A stretch of DNA of 64,000 nt from Haloarcula marismortui ATCC 43049 (GTDB taxonomy: Archaea > Halobacteriota > Halobacteria > Halobacteriales > Haloarculaceae): NCBI RefSeq assembly GCF_000011085.1, contig NC_006396.1:1612001-1676000 (forward strand), read 5' to 3'. Below the pieces are notes generated by a model, which worked only from the letters and a program-made list of their open reading frames with translations, was not told the DNA's origin and made no database searches. The position numbers and the translations under genes were made by a program. This document shows positions 15,686 through 23,744 of the stretch, piece by piece (the first letter of the stretch is position 1; every line of letters begins with the position of its first letter).

Positions 15686-17116
15686 TTATCCGAGCGACCC
15701 CTCCATCTCAAGCTCAATGAGGCGGTTCAGCTCAACGGCGTACTCAATCGGCAGTTCCTCCGTAATCGGCTCGATGAAGCCAGCGACGATCATCTGCTTG
15801 GCGTCGTCGTCGTCCAGTCCGCGGGACTGGAGGTAGAAGACGTCCTCGTCGCCGATCTTGCCGACAGTCGCCTCGTGGGCAACGTCGACCTTGGACTCCT
15901 GAATCTCCATGTACGGCATCGTGTCCGACGTCGACTCGTTGTCGAACATCAGGGCGTCACACTCGACAGAAGTCGAGGAGTCCTCGGCTCCGTCAGCGAT
16001 GTGGACGAGGCCACGGTAGTTCGTGCGGCCGCCGTCCTTGCTGATGGACTTGGATTCGATGGTGGACTTCGTTTCGGGGGCGTTATGATAGACCTTCGCG
16101 CCCGTGTCGATGTCCTGCCCCTCGCCGGCGAAGGCGATGGTGATGTGGTTGTCCGTCGCGCCCGGCCCCTTGAGAACGGTCGAGGGGTACAGCATCGTGG
16201 CCTTCGAGCCCATCGATCCTGAAACCCACTCCATCGTGCCGTCGGCCTCGCAGATGGCGCGCTTGGTGTTGAGGTTGTACGTGTTCTTCGACCAGTTCTG
16301 GACGGTCGAGTACTGGACGTGAGCGTTCTCCTTGACGAACACTTCGACGCCGCCGGAGTGGAGATTGAACTCGGAGTACTTCGGGGCGGAACAGCCCTCG
16401 ATGTAGTGGACTTCGGAGTTCTCCTCGGCGATGATGAGCGTGTGCTCGAACTGGCCCATGCCGTCGGAGTTCATGCGGAAGTACGCCTGGACTGGCATGT
16501 CGACCGTAGTGTCCTCGGGGACGTAAACGAACGACCCGCCAGACCAGATAGCGCCGTGTAGCGCCGCGAACTTGTTGTCGCTCGGCGGCACGGCCTTGGT
16601 CATGAAGTACTCCTTGAGGATGTCTTCGTGTTCTTGGACAGCCTTGTCCATGTCACAGAAGATGACACCCTTGTCTTCCCAGCGCTCCTGCATGTTCTGG
16701 TAGACAATCTCGGACTCGTACTGCGCGCCAACGCCCGAGAGGGCGTTCTTCTCGGCTTCCGGGATGCCGAGCTTGTCGAAGGTGTCCTGAATCTCCTCGG
16801 GGAGGTCGTTCCAGTCGTCGACCCCGCCGCGGGTCTCGATGTCGGGACGGATGTACGGGACGATCTCGTCGACGTCGACCTCGGAGAGGTCGGGTGCGCC
16901 CGGCCAGCCGTCCGGCATCGGCATTTCGTGGAATTGCTCGAGTGCGCGAAGGCGGCGTTCGAGCATCCATTCCGGCTCGTCCTTGTCTTCGGAGATGACC
17001 CGGATGGTCTCCTCCGTGAGGCCCTTCTCGGCTTCGAAGGCGGACTTCTCCTCTTTCTTGAACTCGAAGCGCTTCTCCGTGTCGGTTTCCTTGAGGTGGT
17101 CTTGATCTGAACTCAT
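15686..17116 (-). CDS. sufB: Fe-S cluster assembly protein SufB
   Basis: A protein of 476 residues, the usual length for SufB. The N-terminal DEPEWMLERRLRALEQF is typical. The core carries HYIEGCSAPKYSEFNLHSGG, whose Cys lies in the conserved SufB motif, and ESKVDVAHEATVGKIGDED followed by FYLQSRGLDDDDAKQMI. SufB is the scaffold subunit on which the nascent cluster forms. It sits between sufC (36 nt upstream) and sufD (2 nt downstream). No cysteine desulfurase gene is present in the window. Confidence 0.96.
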   Translation of the reverse strand: MSSDQDHLKETDTEKRFEFKKEEKSAFEAEKGLTEETIRVISEDKDEPEWMLERRLRALEQFHEMPMPDGWPGAPDLSEVDVDEIVPYIRPDIETRGGVDDWNDLPEEIQDTFDKLGIPEAEKNALSGVGAQYESEIVYQNMQERWEDKGVIFCDMDKAVQEHEDILKEYFMTKAVPPSDNKFAALHGAIWSGGSFVYVPEDTTVDMPVQAYFRMNSDGMGQFEHTLIIAEENSEVHYIEGCSAPKYSEFNLHSGGVEVFVKENAHVQYSTVQNWSKNTYNLNTKRAICEADGTMEWVSGSMGSKATMLYPSTVLKGPGATDNHITIAFAGEGQDIDTGAKVYHNAPETKSTIESKSISKDGGRTNYRGLVHIADGAEDSSTSVECDALMFDNESTSDTMPYMEIQESKVDVAHEATVGKIGDEDVFYLQSRGLDDDDAKQMIVAGFIEPITEELPIEYAVELNRLIELEMEGSLG

Positions 17117-17152
17117 AGTGTGTGTTATGTTATCGCTGTATACGGAAGGGCG

Positions 17153-18082
17153 TTACGCGGCCTCGTAGGCTTCCTCTCGGACCCAGTCATACCCTTCGTC
17201 CTCGAGCTTTTCGGCGAGTTCAGCGCCACCGGAGGTGGCGATCTGGCCGTCAAGCATCACGTGGACGTGGTCGGGTTCGACGTAGTCGAGGATGCGCTGG
17301 TAGTGCGTGATCTGAAGGATACCCGCGCCCTGCTCGTCACGGAGCGCGTTGATGCCGTTAGAGACATCCTGCAGTCGGTCGATGTCCAGCCCGGAGTCGA
17401 TCTCGTCGAGCACGGCAACTGAGGGCTCGAGGATCGCGGCCTGGAGGACTTCGTTTTGCTTCTTCTCGCCGCCGGAGAAGCCAGCGTTGAGATACCGGGA
17501 CGCGAACTTCTCGTCCATGTCCAGTTGCTCCATCTTTTCCTGGAGGATTTCCTGGAACTCGGCGACGCCGATTTCGCCTTCTTCGACGTTGCCCTCCATC
17601 GGGGAGGTGTCGTAGCCGGCGGCGTCCTCGTTGGTGTCGCCGCCCTCTGTCTCGGCTTCTTCTTCCTCGTCGTCCTCGAAGAGTTCCTCGCGCTCTTCGA
17701 GCTTGGCGTTGAGCGCGGTGCGGAGGAAGTTCACCATCGTGACACCCTCGATCTCGGCCGGGTACTGGAAGCCGAGGAAGATGCCGAGCGCGGCGCGCTC
17801 GTTCGGTTCGAGGTCGAGCAGGTTCCAGGTGCGGAGGTCCTCCGGGATCTCCTCGTCACCGAACTCGTCCTCTTCGAGGTGGATGAGTACTTCCCCGTCA
17901 GTTACTTCGTAGGCGGGATGGCCGGCAATTATCTTCGCCGTTGTGGACTTACCCGAGCCGTTGGGACCCATCAGCGCGTGGATCTCACCGGACTCGACTT
18001 CGAGGTCGACACCGCGAAGAATCGTTTCACCGTCCTCTTCTGCGACTTCTGCGTGGAGATTGTTGATTTCGAGTTTCGCCAT
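17153..18082 (-). CDS. sufC: Fe-S assembly ATPase SufC
   Basis: A protein of 309 residues. Walker A is [12 protein letters not shown] near residue 40, the signature region is [16 protein letters not shown], Walker B is [15 protein letters not shown], and the switch His is in ILQITHYQR. SufC is the ABC-type ATPase of the SufBCD scaffold. It is longer than the usual 250 or so residues because of a roughly 45-residue highly acidic insertion ([15 protein letters not shown] onward) before the signature motif. It is the first gene of the suf operon. A TATA-like TTTCTATATACTG near 18155-18167 implies a leader of about 50 nt. Confidence 0.95.
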   Translation of the reverse strand: MAKLEINNLHAEVAEEDGETILRGVDLEVESGEIHALMGPNGSGKSTTAKIIAGHPAYEVTDGEVLIHLEEDEFGDEEIPEDLRTWNLLDLEPNERAALGIFLGFQYPAEIEGVTMVNFLRTALNAKLEEREELFEDDEEEEAETEGGDTNEDAAGYDTSPMEGNVEEGEIGVAEFQEILQEKMEQLDMDEKFASRYLNAGFSGGEKKQNEVLQAAILEPSVAVLDEIDSGLDIDRLQDVSNGINALRDEQGAGILQITHYQRILDYVEPDHVHVMLDGQIATSGGAELAEKLEDEGYDWVREEAYEAA

Positions 18083-18207
18083 AGGTATCTCTTAGGTCAA
18101 CCGAAAGAAGGTACGTTTCACCCATGAAGCTTTCGCATTGCCGTGAACTCAAATTCAGTATATAGAAATAATATTTCCCACAGCAGTAAGCGCCCGCCTT
18201 CTGTTGG

Positions 18208-21200
18208 TTACATGAAACTCCCGAGTCCTGTCTGTTCCTGCCCGGATTTGACCTCTTCCCAGGAGATGTCCATTGCCTCCAGAATGCGGGCAATCGGCCC
18301 TTTCAGCGTCTTATCGAGCATCTTGTCCCAGTCGATCTCGAACTCCTCGGGGATCTGGTCTGCGTACTCGAAACAGATTACGTCAGGGTCCCGCCGGAAC
18401 TCGCCGTACAGCGGGTCCCGCTGGGGGTCCAGTCCTTCTTCCTCCTCGATACGCTGGAAGAAGTCCGAGTGGACCCGGTCGAGATACAGTCGCTTGGGCT
18501 TGGACCCGCTCTGGAAGTTCGTTCCCAGAAGCATGTTGGCGTACTTCGCGCCCCGGACCTGCGCAGTGTCGGTGTCGTAGTTGTCGAGTTTCTTCCCGAT
18601 GCCACCGGGAATACCTACGTCGTCGTAGTTGACGTTGCCGTCCTGATAGTCCTCGATGACATCGCTGACGTACTGCTTGATGGACTCTGCGTCCTCTCCG
18701 CGGACGATGCGGTCGATGACCTCCTTCTGGACCCGCTTGGTGATGGGCGCGATATCGGACCGCTGGTATTCGAACCCGGTGATATCGATGTCGTCGACGT
18801 GCTTGCCCTCTTTCCAGACGATGTTGCCCGCGTAGCGCTTCTTTTTGCCCGCCTGGAAGAACCGGCGGTAGAGCTTCTCGAACTCGATTTCGAAGCGGTG
18901 GAACTGGGCGTTAAGCCGCTCCATCGCGAACTCGTCGTAGGAGGCGTTAATCGTCTCCTCCAGTTCGAACCCTTTCTGGATGGTCGTCGCGATGAGTTCG
19001 AGCTCGTCGTCGTCCATCTCGGGGTGTTTCTCGCGCATCTCGTCGGTGATTTCGACGTCGCCTTCGACGTCGTCTGGACCGACATTGCCAAGTTGTAGCA
19101 TGACGGAGTCGGTGTCCCCGTAGACGACCTCGTACCCCTCGTTTGCGACGACTTCGTCGGTGTAGTCGATGACCTCGCGACCGGTGGCGGTGACCGCTGC
19201 GCCCATCTCCTTGTCGTAGAGACGGAACCGGTCCCACCCCAGAACGCCGTATAACGACTGACCGACGAACTGGAATTTCCCGTTGCGGCCGGCCATGAGC
19301 GTGTGGTTGTCCGCAACGGTGACACAGTAGACACCGTCGTCGGCCGTACTCCGTGACCCGCTGCGATGCATCCGGAGCGTGTTCTTGTTGTCTTCCGTGA
19401 CGTAGATTCGCCAGGAGCCGCTGTCACGGTTGTAGTTCGCAGTCAGTCCGAGATGCGCACAGAGCCGGAGCACGTCGTCGCGGAGTTGGTCACTGGAGGT
19501 GGTGTACCGCCAGGAGTTCTTCTGTCGGTCTCCGTCACCGGCGATAAGCGTGTCGAGGAAGCGCCGCTTCTGTCGGTGGCTCAGGTCGAAGACGAACTCG
19601 GGAATCCGCTTCTCGAAACTGTCCTCGCCGCAGATGTTACAGAGCAGGTCGCCCAGCAGCGCCGACGTGAACTGGTAACTCCGGTCGTCGACGTAGTAGT
19701 CGAACCCCAGTCGGTCGAGGAGGTCACCAATTGCCGCGTGGTCGGACTCGCCGCCGTCCGCGATGGCTTGCTGAGCGATTTTGACCGTGGTCGATGCCCC
19801 GCGGGTCTTCTCCCCGAACTGTTTCGTCTCGGAGGTGTAGACGTTCCCTTCGGTGATGTACCACGCGAGCAGTTCGAGGAAGTCGTCGCCGTCGAAGGTT
19901 CGCGGTATCCACTTCCGGCCCGATTCGGCGTGGATATACGTCCGTTCGGCGACGGATTCGATATACTCGCGGTTGGCCTCGAACTCCTTGGGGCCGAAGA
20001 CGTACCCTTCCTCGCCGATATCGTTTTTCAACACTGTGTCCGGATAGTGGCCAATCTCGGCGGCGAACGTGTGGCCGTGGACCGACGGCCGGACCCACAC
20101 CTCGTAGTCGTCGACGTACTCGGTCAGATCCACCGTGTCCAGCGGGTCGCCGTCCGGTCCGTCCCAGTCGTGGGGGAGTTCGTAGTTCGTGGCATCGTCG
20201 AGGTCACCAGCTTCGACGAAACTGTACCCGTCTTCAGTGATTCCGTTGGTCTCGTTCTTTCGGACGAGCATCCGGTGGTTCGGCGTCACACGGAAGTCCA
20301 TCTTGCTCGTCTCTATATCCACGAGGTCGCCGCGGTAGTCCGGATACGACTGTGTCTCGACCACCGGTTTGACCTCCATCTCCTCCGTCTCGGGGTCCAG
20401 CGAATACACCTCGTCGCCGATATCAAGGTCGCGAATGTTCTGAACGCCTTCCGGTGTCAGCACGTCGGTATCCGGCGTGAAGCAGTTCATGATAACCTTG
20501 ACGGCGGCCTGCTGCCTGTCAAAGCGCTCGTACTCGGGGTTGTCCGGGTCGAAGCTGTTTCGCTCGGCTTTCTTTTCCTCGCGTTCTGACAGGAGTTCGT
20601 CGACCATCTCCCGGATGACGCCGTCCGGTTCCTTCCGGAAGTGGGTACCGTTGGGGGCGCGGTAGGTATCGCCGTCGTAGGTCTCCGGGTCAACCTTCGT
20701 CTCTGGGCTGGCGTTGGTCGTCACCATGCACATCGGGTACAGCGACTTCAGGTCCAGCACGGTGACGTTCTCGCGGACGCCCGTAATAGGGTCAAACACT
20801 GCGCCGCCCTCGTAGTCCTCGCTCTCCTGTTGCCCTTTCGAGGGGAGCGCGAACTCGCCATGGAGCTTGTGGAGAACGTACATGTCCACTGCGTCGCCGG
20901 GCGTCGTCGCGTCCTCCAGTTTGCAGCCGACGAAGGTGCGGACCTCATCCCAGAAGTCGATGATGTCCTGTTCGCGGTCGAGTTCGACACAGAGCTCCAC
21001 GTCCCGGAGGTTGTACTCCAGCAACTGCTCGGGGTCCTGCTCCCAGAGGTCACCGATGTCGCCAGTGTAGCGTTCCTTGCCGACGCCGAGTTCCTGCTCG
21101 CCGACGGCGTCAAGCCGGTAGGATTCGAGTTCAGTGAACTGCGTTCGCTTGTAGGCATAGAGGAGGTCGAAGACGACACGGCCTTTGATATCGGGGCCAC

Positions 21201-22251
21201 CCCAGCCCGAACGCCAGACCTCGTCGACCCGCGAGAGTCGGTCGATCTGGAGATCGAAGTCGTGGTTGTAACTCTGGAGTTCCTCCAGACGGTCAAGGAA
21301 GTACGGCGCGTCGAAGTCGTCGAAATTCCAGCCAGTCAGCACGTCTGGGTCGGTGTCGACGATGTAGTCGACGAACGCCTCCAGCATGGCCTCCTCCTCG
21401 TCGAAGACGCGCACGTCGGCCTCGAAGTCCTCCCGAATCGGGTCGTAGCCGGCCAGCGCCTCGGGGCCGTCGATGCCGTCGGGGGACTCGTACAGCCAGA
21501 CGACGTACTCGTCGCGGTAGGAGTCGTGGGAGGTGAGACAAATGATCGGTTCCTCGCCGTCCTCGGGGAACCCCTGTCTGTCGTCGACCTCGATGTCGAA
21601 GGTGTTGACCCGCGGGTCAGCGTGAGCTTCAACCGGCGTTATTTCCTCGTGATGGACCTTCAGACTCCCGTCGTCGAGTTCGCGGGCGGGGACGCGAACG
21701 CCACTCGTGATGTCCTTGTCGATGAGCAGGCGGTTGGGAAAGAGGATGTCCGCCTCGTAGTGGTCGAAGTCGTCACGGATCTGTCCCACATCGCGTGGCG
21801 TCTGGCCGAATATCTTCGTCAGACGCTCGCCTCGAATCGATTCGTAGGGGTCGCCGTCCGCGTCGGCTTCTTCCCAGCCGGCGATGCTGTCGTACTGGCG
21901 GAGTCCGTCCTCGGTGACGCTGTCAGTCGGTGCGTAGAAGTAGGGCTGGAAGTCGAAGACCCGCGCATGGACCGACTCATTGTCGTCAGTGCGCCCGAAA
22001 ACGTGGACGACCGGTGACTCATCATCGCCCTGCCCCTCGATGGTGTAGTCGACCTGCGTGACGACGAACTCGACGGTCTCCTCGACCGGCGGGAACTGGC
22101 GCTCGTCGAGGTCGACGACGCTCGTGTCACCGTCGTCGCTCCCACCGTTGCCCGCGATGGCCGCCGCTTCGTCGGCGACCGGGCGGTCGTCTGTGCCCGC
22201 GTCTGCGTCCTGCCCGAAGTCCCCCAGCGTGCCCTGGGTCCCGTCACTCAT
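18208..22251 (-). CDS. polB: family B DNA polymerase (PolB) precursor with intein
   Basis: 1347 residues from the ATG at 22249-22251; the frame is open upstream, but a TTTTTATGC TATA-like box near 22276-22284 fits this start. The exonuclease domain has FDIEVDD (Exo I), GWNFDDFDAPYF (Exo II) and YNLRDVELC (Exo III). The polymerase domain has DLKSLYPM (motif A), KVIMN then SLYG (motif B, split by the intein) and YGDTDSVM (motif C). Without the 409-residue intein the enzyme is about 938 residues. A PCNA-binding-like QTGLGSFM ends the protein and a similar QGTLGDFG lies at residues 6-13. It is the replicative or repair polymerase, divergent from the small gene at 22359. Confidence 0.96.
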   Translation of the reverse strand: MSDGTQGTLGDFGQDADAGTDDRPVADEAAAIAGNGGSDDGDTSVVDLDERQFPPVEETVEFVVTQVDYTIEGQGDDESPVVHVFGRTDDNESVHARVFDFQPYFYAPTDSVTEDGLRQYDSIAGWEEADADGDPYESIRGERLTKIFGQTPRDVGQIRDDFDHYEADILFPNRLLIDKDITSGVRVPARELDDGSLKVHHEEITPVEAHADPRVNTFDIEVDDRQGFPEDGEEPIICLTSHDSYRDEYVVWLYESPDGIDGPEALAGYDPIREDFEADVRVFDEEEAMLEAFVDYIVDTDPDVLTGWNFDDFDAPYFLDRLEELQSYNHDFDLQIDRLSRVDEVWRSGWGGPDIKGRVVFDLLYAYKRTQFTELESYRLDAVGEQELGVGKERYTGDIGDLWEQDPEQLLEYNLRDVELCVELDREQDIIDFWDEVRTFVGCKLEDATTPGDAVDMYVLHKLHGEFALPSKGQQESEDYEGGAVFDPITGVRENVTVLDLKSLYPMCMVTTNASPETKVDPETYDGDTYRAPNGTHFRKEPDGVIREMVDELLSEREEKKAERNSFDPDNPEYERFDRQQAAVKVIMNCFTPDTDVLTPEGVQNIRDLDIGDEVYSLDPETEEMEVKPVVETQSYPDYRGDLVDIETSKMDFRVTPNHRMLVRKNETNGITEDGYSFVEAGDLDDATNYELPHDWDGPDGDPLDTVDLTEYVDDYEVWVRPSVHGHTFAAEIGHYPDTVLKNDIGEEGYVFGPKEFEANREYIESVAERTYIHAESGRKWIPRTFDGDDFLELLAWYITEGNVYTSETKQFGEKTRGASTTVKIAQQAIADGGESDHAAIGDLLDRLGFDYYVDDRSYQFTSALLGDLLCNICGEDSFEKRIPEFVFDLSHRQKRRFLDTLIAGDGDRQKNSWRYTTSSDQLRDDVLRLCAHLGLTANYNRDSGSWRIYVTEDNKNTLRMHRSGSRSTADDGVYCVTVADNHTLMAGRNGKFQFVGQSLYGVLGWDRFRLYDKEMGAAVTATGREVIDYTDEVVANEGYEVVYGDTDSVMLQLGNVGPDDVEGDVEITDEMREKHPEMDDDELELIATTIQKGFELEETINASYDEFAMERLNAQFHRFEIEFEKLYRRFFQAGKKKRYAGNIVWKEGKHVDDIDITGFEYQRSDIAPITKRVQKEVIDRIVRGEDAESIKQYVSDVIEDYQDGNVNYDDVGIPGGIGKKLDNYDTDTAQVRGAKYANMLLGTNFQSGSKPKRLYLDRVHSDFFQRIEEEEGLDPQRDPLYGEFRRDPDVICFEYADQIPEEFEIDWDKMLDKTLKGPIARILEAMDISWEEVKSGQEQTGLGSFM
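19258..20484 (-). other. intein in PolB motif B with LAGLIDADG-type endonuclease domain
   Basis: In-frame insertion of 409 residues (precursor residues 590-998) that interrupts the conserved KxxxN-SxYG polymerase motif. It begins with Cys (CFTPDTDVLTPEG, block A), has block B as RVTPNHRMLVR, and endonuclease blocks LLAWYITEGN and LIAGDGDRQ. It ends VYCVTVADNHTLMAGRNGKF then QFVGQ before the extein Ser. The last residue is Gln with Gly before it, not the common His-Asn. Self-splicing and homing activity are expected from the motifs but unproven. Confidence 0.93.
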
Positions 22252-22358
22252 TCTTGGCCTTGTTTCGAGATGCCGCATAAAAACACCGGCGGTCGACGGG
22301 GTATTGCCACAGGCAGAAAGTATATGCCATCGAGTAACATACCCAAGTTTGACGGCCA

Positions 22359-22550
22359 ATGTCGCACCACGCATCCCCCCACGGCGAGGCGGATAGGTCC
22401 GAAGAACTGCGGTCGGAGCCGGCGCTCCCGGACGCCATCCAGACGACCGAGACCTACGAGACCGAGGAGGGGACAGTGTTTTACGATGCAGAGAACCCTC
22501 TCGCGTGGCTACAGACTGATACGGCACTCACCTTACAGGAGATTGCATAA
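22359..22550 (+). CDS. small haloarchaeal protein (DUF7331-like) used as integration target
   Basis: A protein of 63 residues with an acidic N-terminal half and the segment GTVFYDAENPLAWLQTDTAL. From memory this matches the haloarchaeal DUF7331 family; function unknown. A TATA-like AGTATATG near 22318 serves it, divergent from polB. Its 3' third (22482-22543) is one copy of the 62-bp direct repeat bounding the integrated element. The final codons ATT GCA TAA come from the element, while the original host end ATC GCC TGA lies at 29184-29192. Both encode Ile-Ala-stop, so the protein is unchanged by integration. Confidence 0.85.
   Translation: MSHHASPHGEADRSEELRSEPALPDAIQTTETYETEEGTVFYDAENPLAWLQTDTALTLQEIA
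22482..22543 (+). repeat. left attachment site (62-bp direct repeat)
   Basis: Identical over 62 bp to 29125-29186. It covers codons for the last 20 or so residues of the small host gene. The host part lies to its left and the element's replacement 3' end (ATTGCATAAGC) to its right. Confidence 0.93.
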
Positions 22551-22927
22551 GCCCGTTTTCAGGGGTTACGCAACTTGCCGCTTTGTATAGCCCCACGCAG
22601 TAGGGTATGCTCTTGCCTGCTGGCGGTTCGAGTGTATAGTAGGTGCCAATACACCTAGTTCTTTCGACCGTTCAAGGCCACAAACCCGATTAGACGCGTC
22701 GCACGCGGGATAAGACGCCAATTCCTCAATGAGTGTATCGCTCTACCCTATGGAGAGAGATACGGAACAGCAATATTTGCCGCTTTTCTACAGTCGTGCG
22801 ACTGAAGCAGTCGCCCTAAAGAGTGCGAATTCGATGATTCGTACAAAGTCGTAGCAGTTCTGATGGGGATAAGTGGTTCCTACGTCGGTATCATCACCGC
22901 TACTTCGTGCGAAGACGTAGTATTCGC

Positions 22928-22956
22928 ACTCAATGGTGCGGAGTTATCCGCACAAC
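22928..22956 (-). repeat. left copy of 29-bp inverted repeat
   Basis: It is the exact reverse complement of 28005-28033 and includes a GCGGA-GTTA-TCCGC hairpin. Similarity continues outward (to about 22990) into the G-rich motif that recurs near 26044-26073, 27606-27645 and 27964-28010. Confidence 0.85.
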
Positions 22957-23001
22957 AGCGACCGCTGCGGGAGAGCCAAAGGGGACAACACTGCTACCCC
23001 T

Positions 23002-23090
23002 GCCTAAGCTTGCTTAGGCCGTGGGTACGCACGGTGTGAACCGTGCAACCCTACCCGTCGTAATTAGGTTGGGAAGGTAACATCTTTTTT
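23002..23090 (+). ncRNA. candidate two-hairpin RNA ending in a T tract
   Basis: Hairpin 1 is GCCTAAG-CTTG-CTTAGGC (23002-23019). Hairpin 2 is GCACGG-TGTGAA-CCGTGC (23029-23046) inside GGGTA/TACCC (23023-23027 and 23052-23056). A CATCTTTTTTAT tract follows at about 23081-23092, resembling an archaeal terminator. It could be a small RNA or the structured end of a longer transcript; expression is unknown. Confidence 0.4.
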
Positions 23091-23211
23091 ATCGGGGTGC
23101 GGGGTGCATAAATGGCCACTCTGCATCAGTTCGCTATCACAGATGTAACGGAATCTTCGATTCCTTACGGCGCATATATAGCAAAATCAATAATATGATT
23201 TAAACTTAATT

Positions 23212-23230
23212 TTTTCTATCAGATAGAAAA
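23212..23230. promoter_or_regulatory. 19-bp perfect palindrome, possible operator
   Basis: TTTTCTATC-A-GATAGAAAA, a 9-bp perfect inverted repeat with one central base. It lies in an AT-rich tract and about 17-25 bp upstream of the TATA-like box at 23247, as expected for a regulator binding site. It could also be part of an AT-rich origin. Confidence 0.5.
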
Positions 23231-23246
23231 TAATCCAATATACTGC

Positions 23247-23256
23247 CTTTTTAAAT
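23247..23256 (+). promoter_or_regulatory. TATA-like box of the candidate structured RNA
   Basis: CTTTTTAAAT centred near 23252 predicts transcription start about 26 bp downstream, at 23278, the first base of the structured segment. A second TTTTTATACC follows at about 23259-23268. Confidence 0.45.
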
Positions 23257-23277
23257 CCCTTTTTATACCATGCGCTC

Positions 23278-23441
23278 AGAAACAGTAGTGAAGCGGTGAG
23301 ATTCCGTTTCAACTTCAAGCTTGCTGCTACCTGTGGAAGTTTGAAGTCGTTGTCCATGTGGCGGGTTAGTCACCCGCCTGCTGCTGTCTGTTTCTATCGT
23401 GGCTACTATTTTCAGCCACAACCTATCACTACCGCTGATAG
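23278..23441 (+). ncRNA. candidate structured non-coding RNA of the element
   Basis: A closing stem AGAAACAG (23278-23285) with CTGTTTCT (23388-23395) encloses a stem ACTTCAA/TTGAAGT (23312-23318 and 23341-23347) and a perfect hairpin GGCGGGT-TAGTC-ACCCGCC (23360-23378). Two more hairpins follow: GTGGCT/AGCCAC (23399-23404 and 23414-23419) and CTATCA/TGATAG (23423-23428 and 23436-23441). A TATA-like box sits at the right distance upstream on the plus strand. It lies just past the stop of the leftward operon, so a role as that operon's 3' structure or as a replication origin is the main alternative. Confidence 0.5.
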
Positions 23442-23447
23442 ATTCGT

Positions 23448-23744
23448 CTACATAAAATCAGATAACCCGTTTTGATTCTCAAAATCATCTAACCGCTTTT
23501 GTTCCTTATCAATAATCTTCGAGTAACCACTCTTTTTCCTCTCTATAGACACATCAAGTTCCTTCGCAGCATGCCGAACAGATTGGCGGCTTATATTAAA
23601 TAACTGACCTATTTCAGCTAAGCTAAGATGTAATTCGTTATGTAGGTAACCTAACACTCTTGCATCCCACCACGGTTTTTGTTTTTCAGCTAATATTCTA
23701 GAAACTTTTTCATTATCGACGGAAATATCGTAGGGATGGCTCAT
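23448..23744 (-). CDS. 98-residue helix-turn-helix protein of the element
   Basis: Residues 26-65 hold an HTH of the type common on haloarchaeal plasmids: WWDARVLGYLHNELHLSLAE, then IGQLFNISRQSVRHAAKELD. A basic tail (ERKKSGYSKIIDKEQKR) follows, so it should bind DNA. Its ATG overlaps the stop of the upstream gene by 4 nt (ATGA), making it the last gene of the six-gene operon. The DARxLxYL and SxAE elements are shared with the 230-residue protein at 24496-25188, suggesting related DNA-binding modules. It may be the element's regulator. Confidence 0.75.
   Translation of the reverse strand: MSHPYDISVDNEKVSRILAEKQKPWWDARVLGYLHNELHLSLAEIGQLFNISRQSVRHAAKELDVSIERKKSGYSKIIDKEQKRLDDFENQNGLSDFM

Larger units (their letters stand above)
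22551..23447. other. 897-bp gene-free left part of the element, rich in hairpins
   Basis: No convincing gene. It holds perfect hairpins GCGACTG-AAG-CAGTCGC (22798-22814) and CTTCG-TG-CGAAG (22903-22914) enclosed by CTACGTC/GACGTAG (22880-22886 and 22914-22920). It also has one half of a 29-bp inverted repeat (22928-22956), a two-hairpin unit ending in a T tract (23002-23090), an AT-rich tract (23165-23260) with a 19-bp palindrome, and a structured-RNA candidate (23278-23441). GATTAGACGCGT at 22688-22699 recurs directly at 27912-27923. This may include the element's replication origin. Confidence 0.6.

Noticed and set aside
19366-22017. Two long plus-strand frames opposite polB
   Set aside because: Shadows of the polB and intein coding sequence; the sense strand carries all polymerase and intein motifs.
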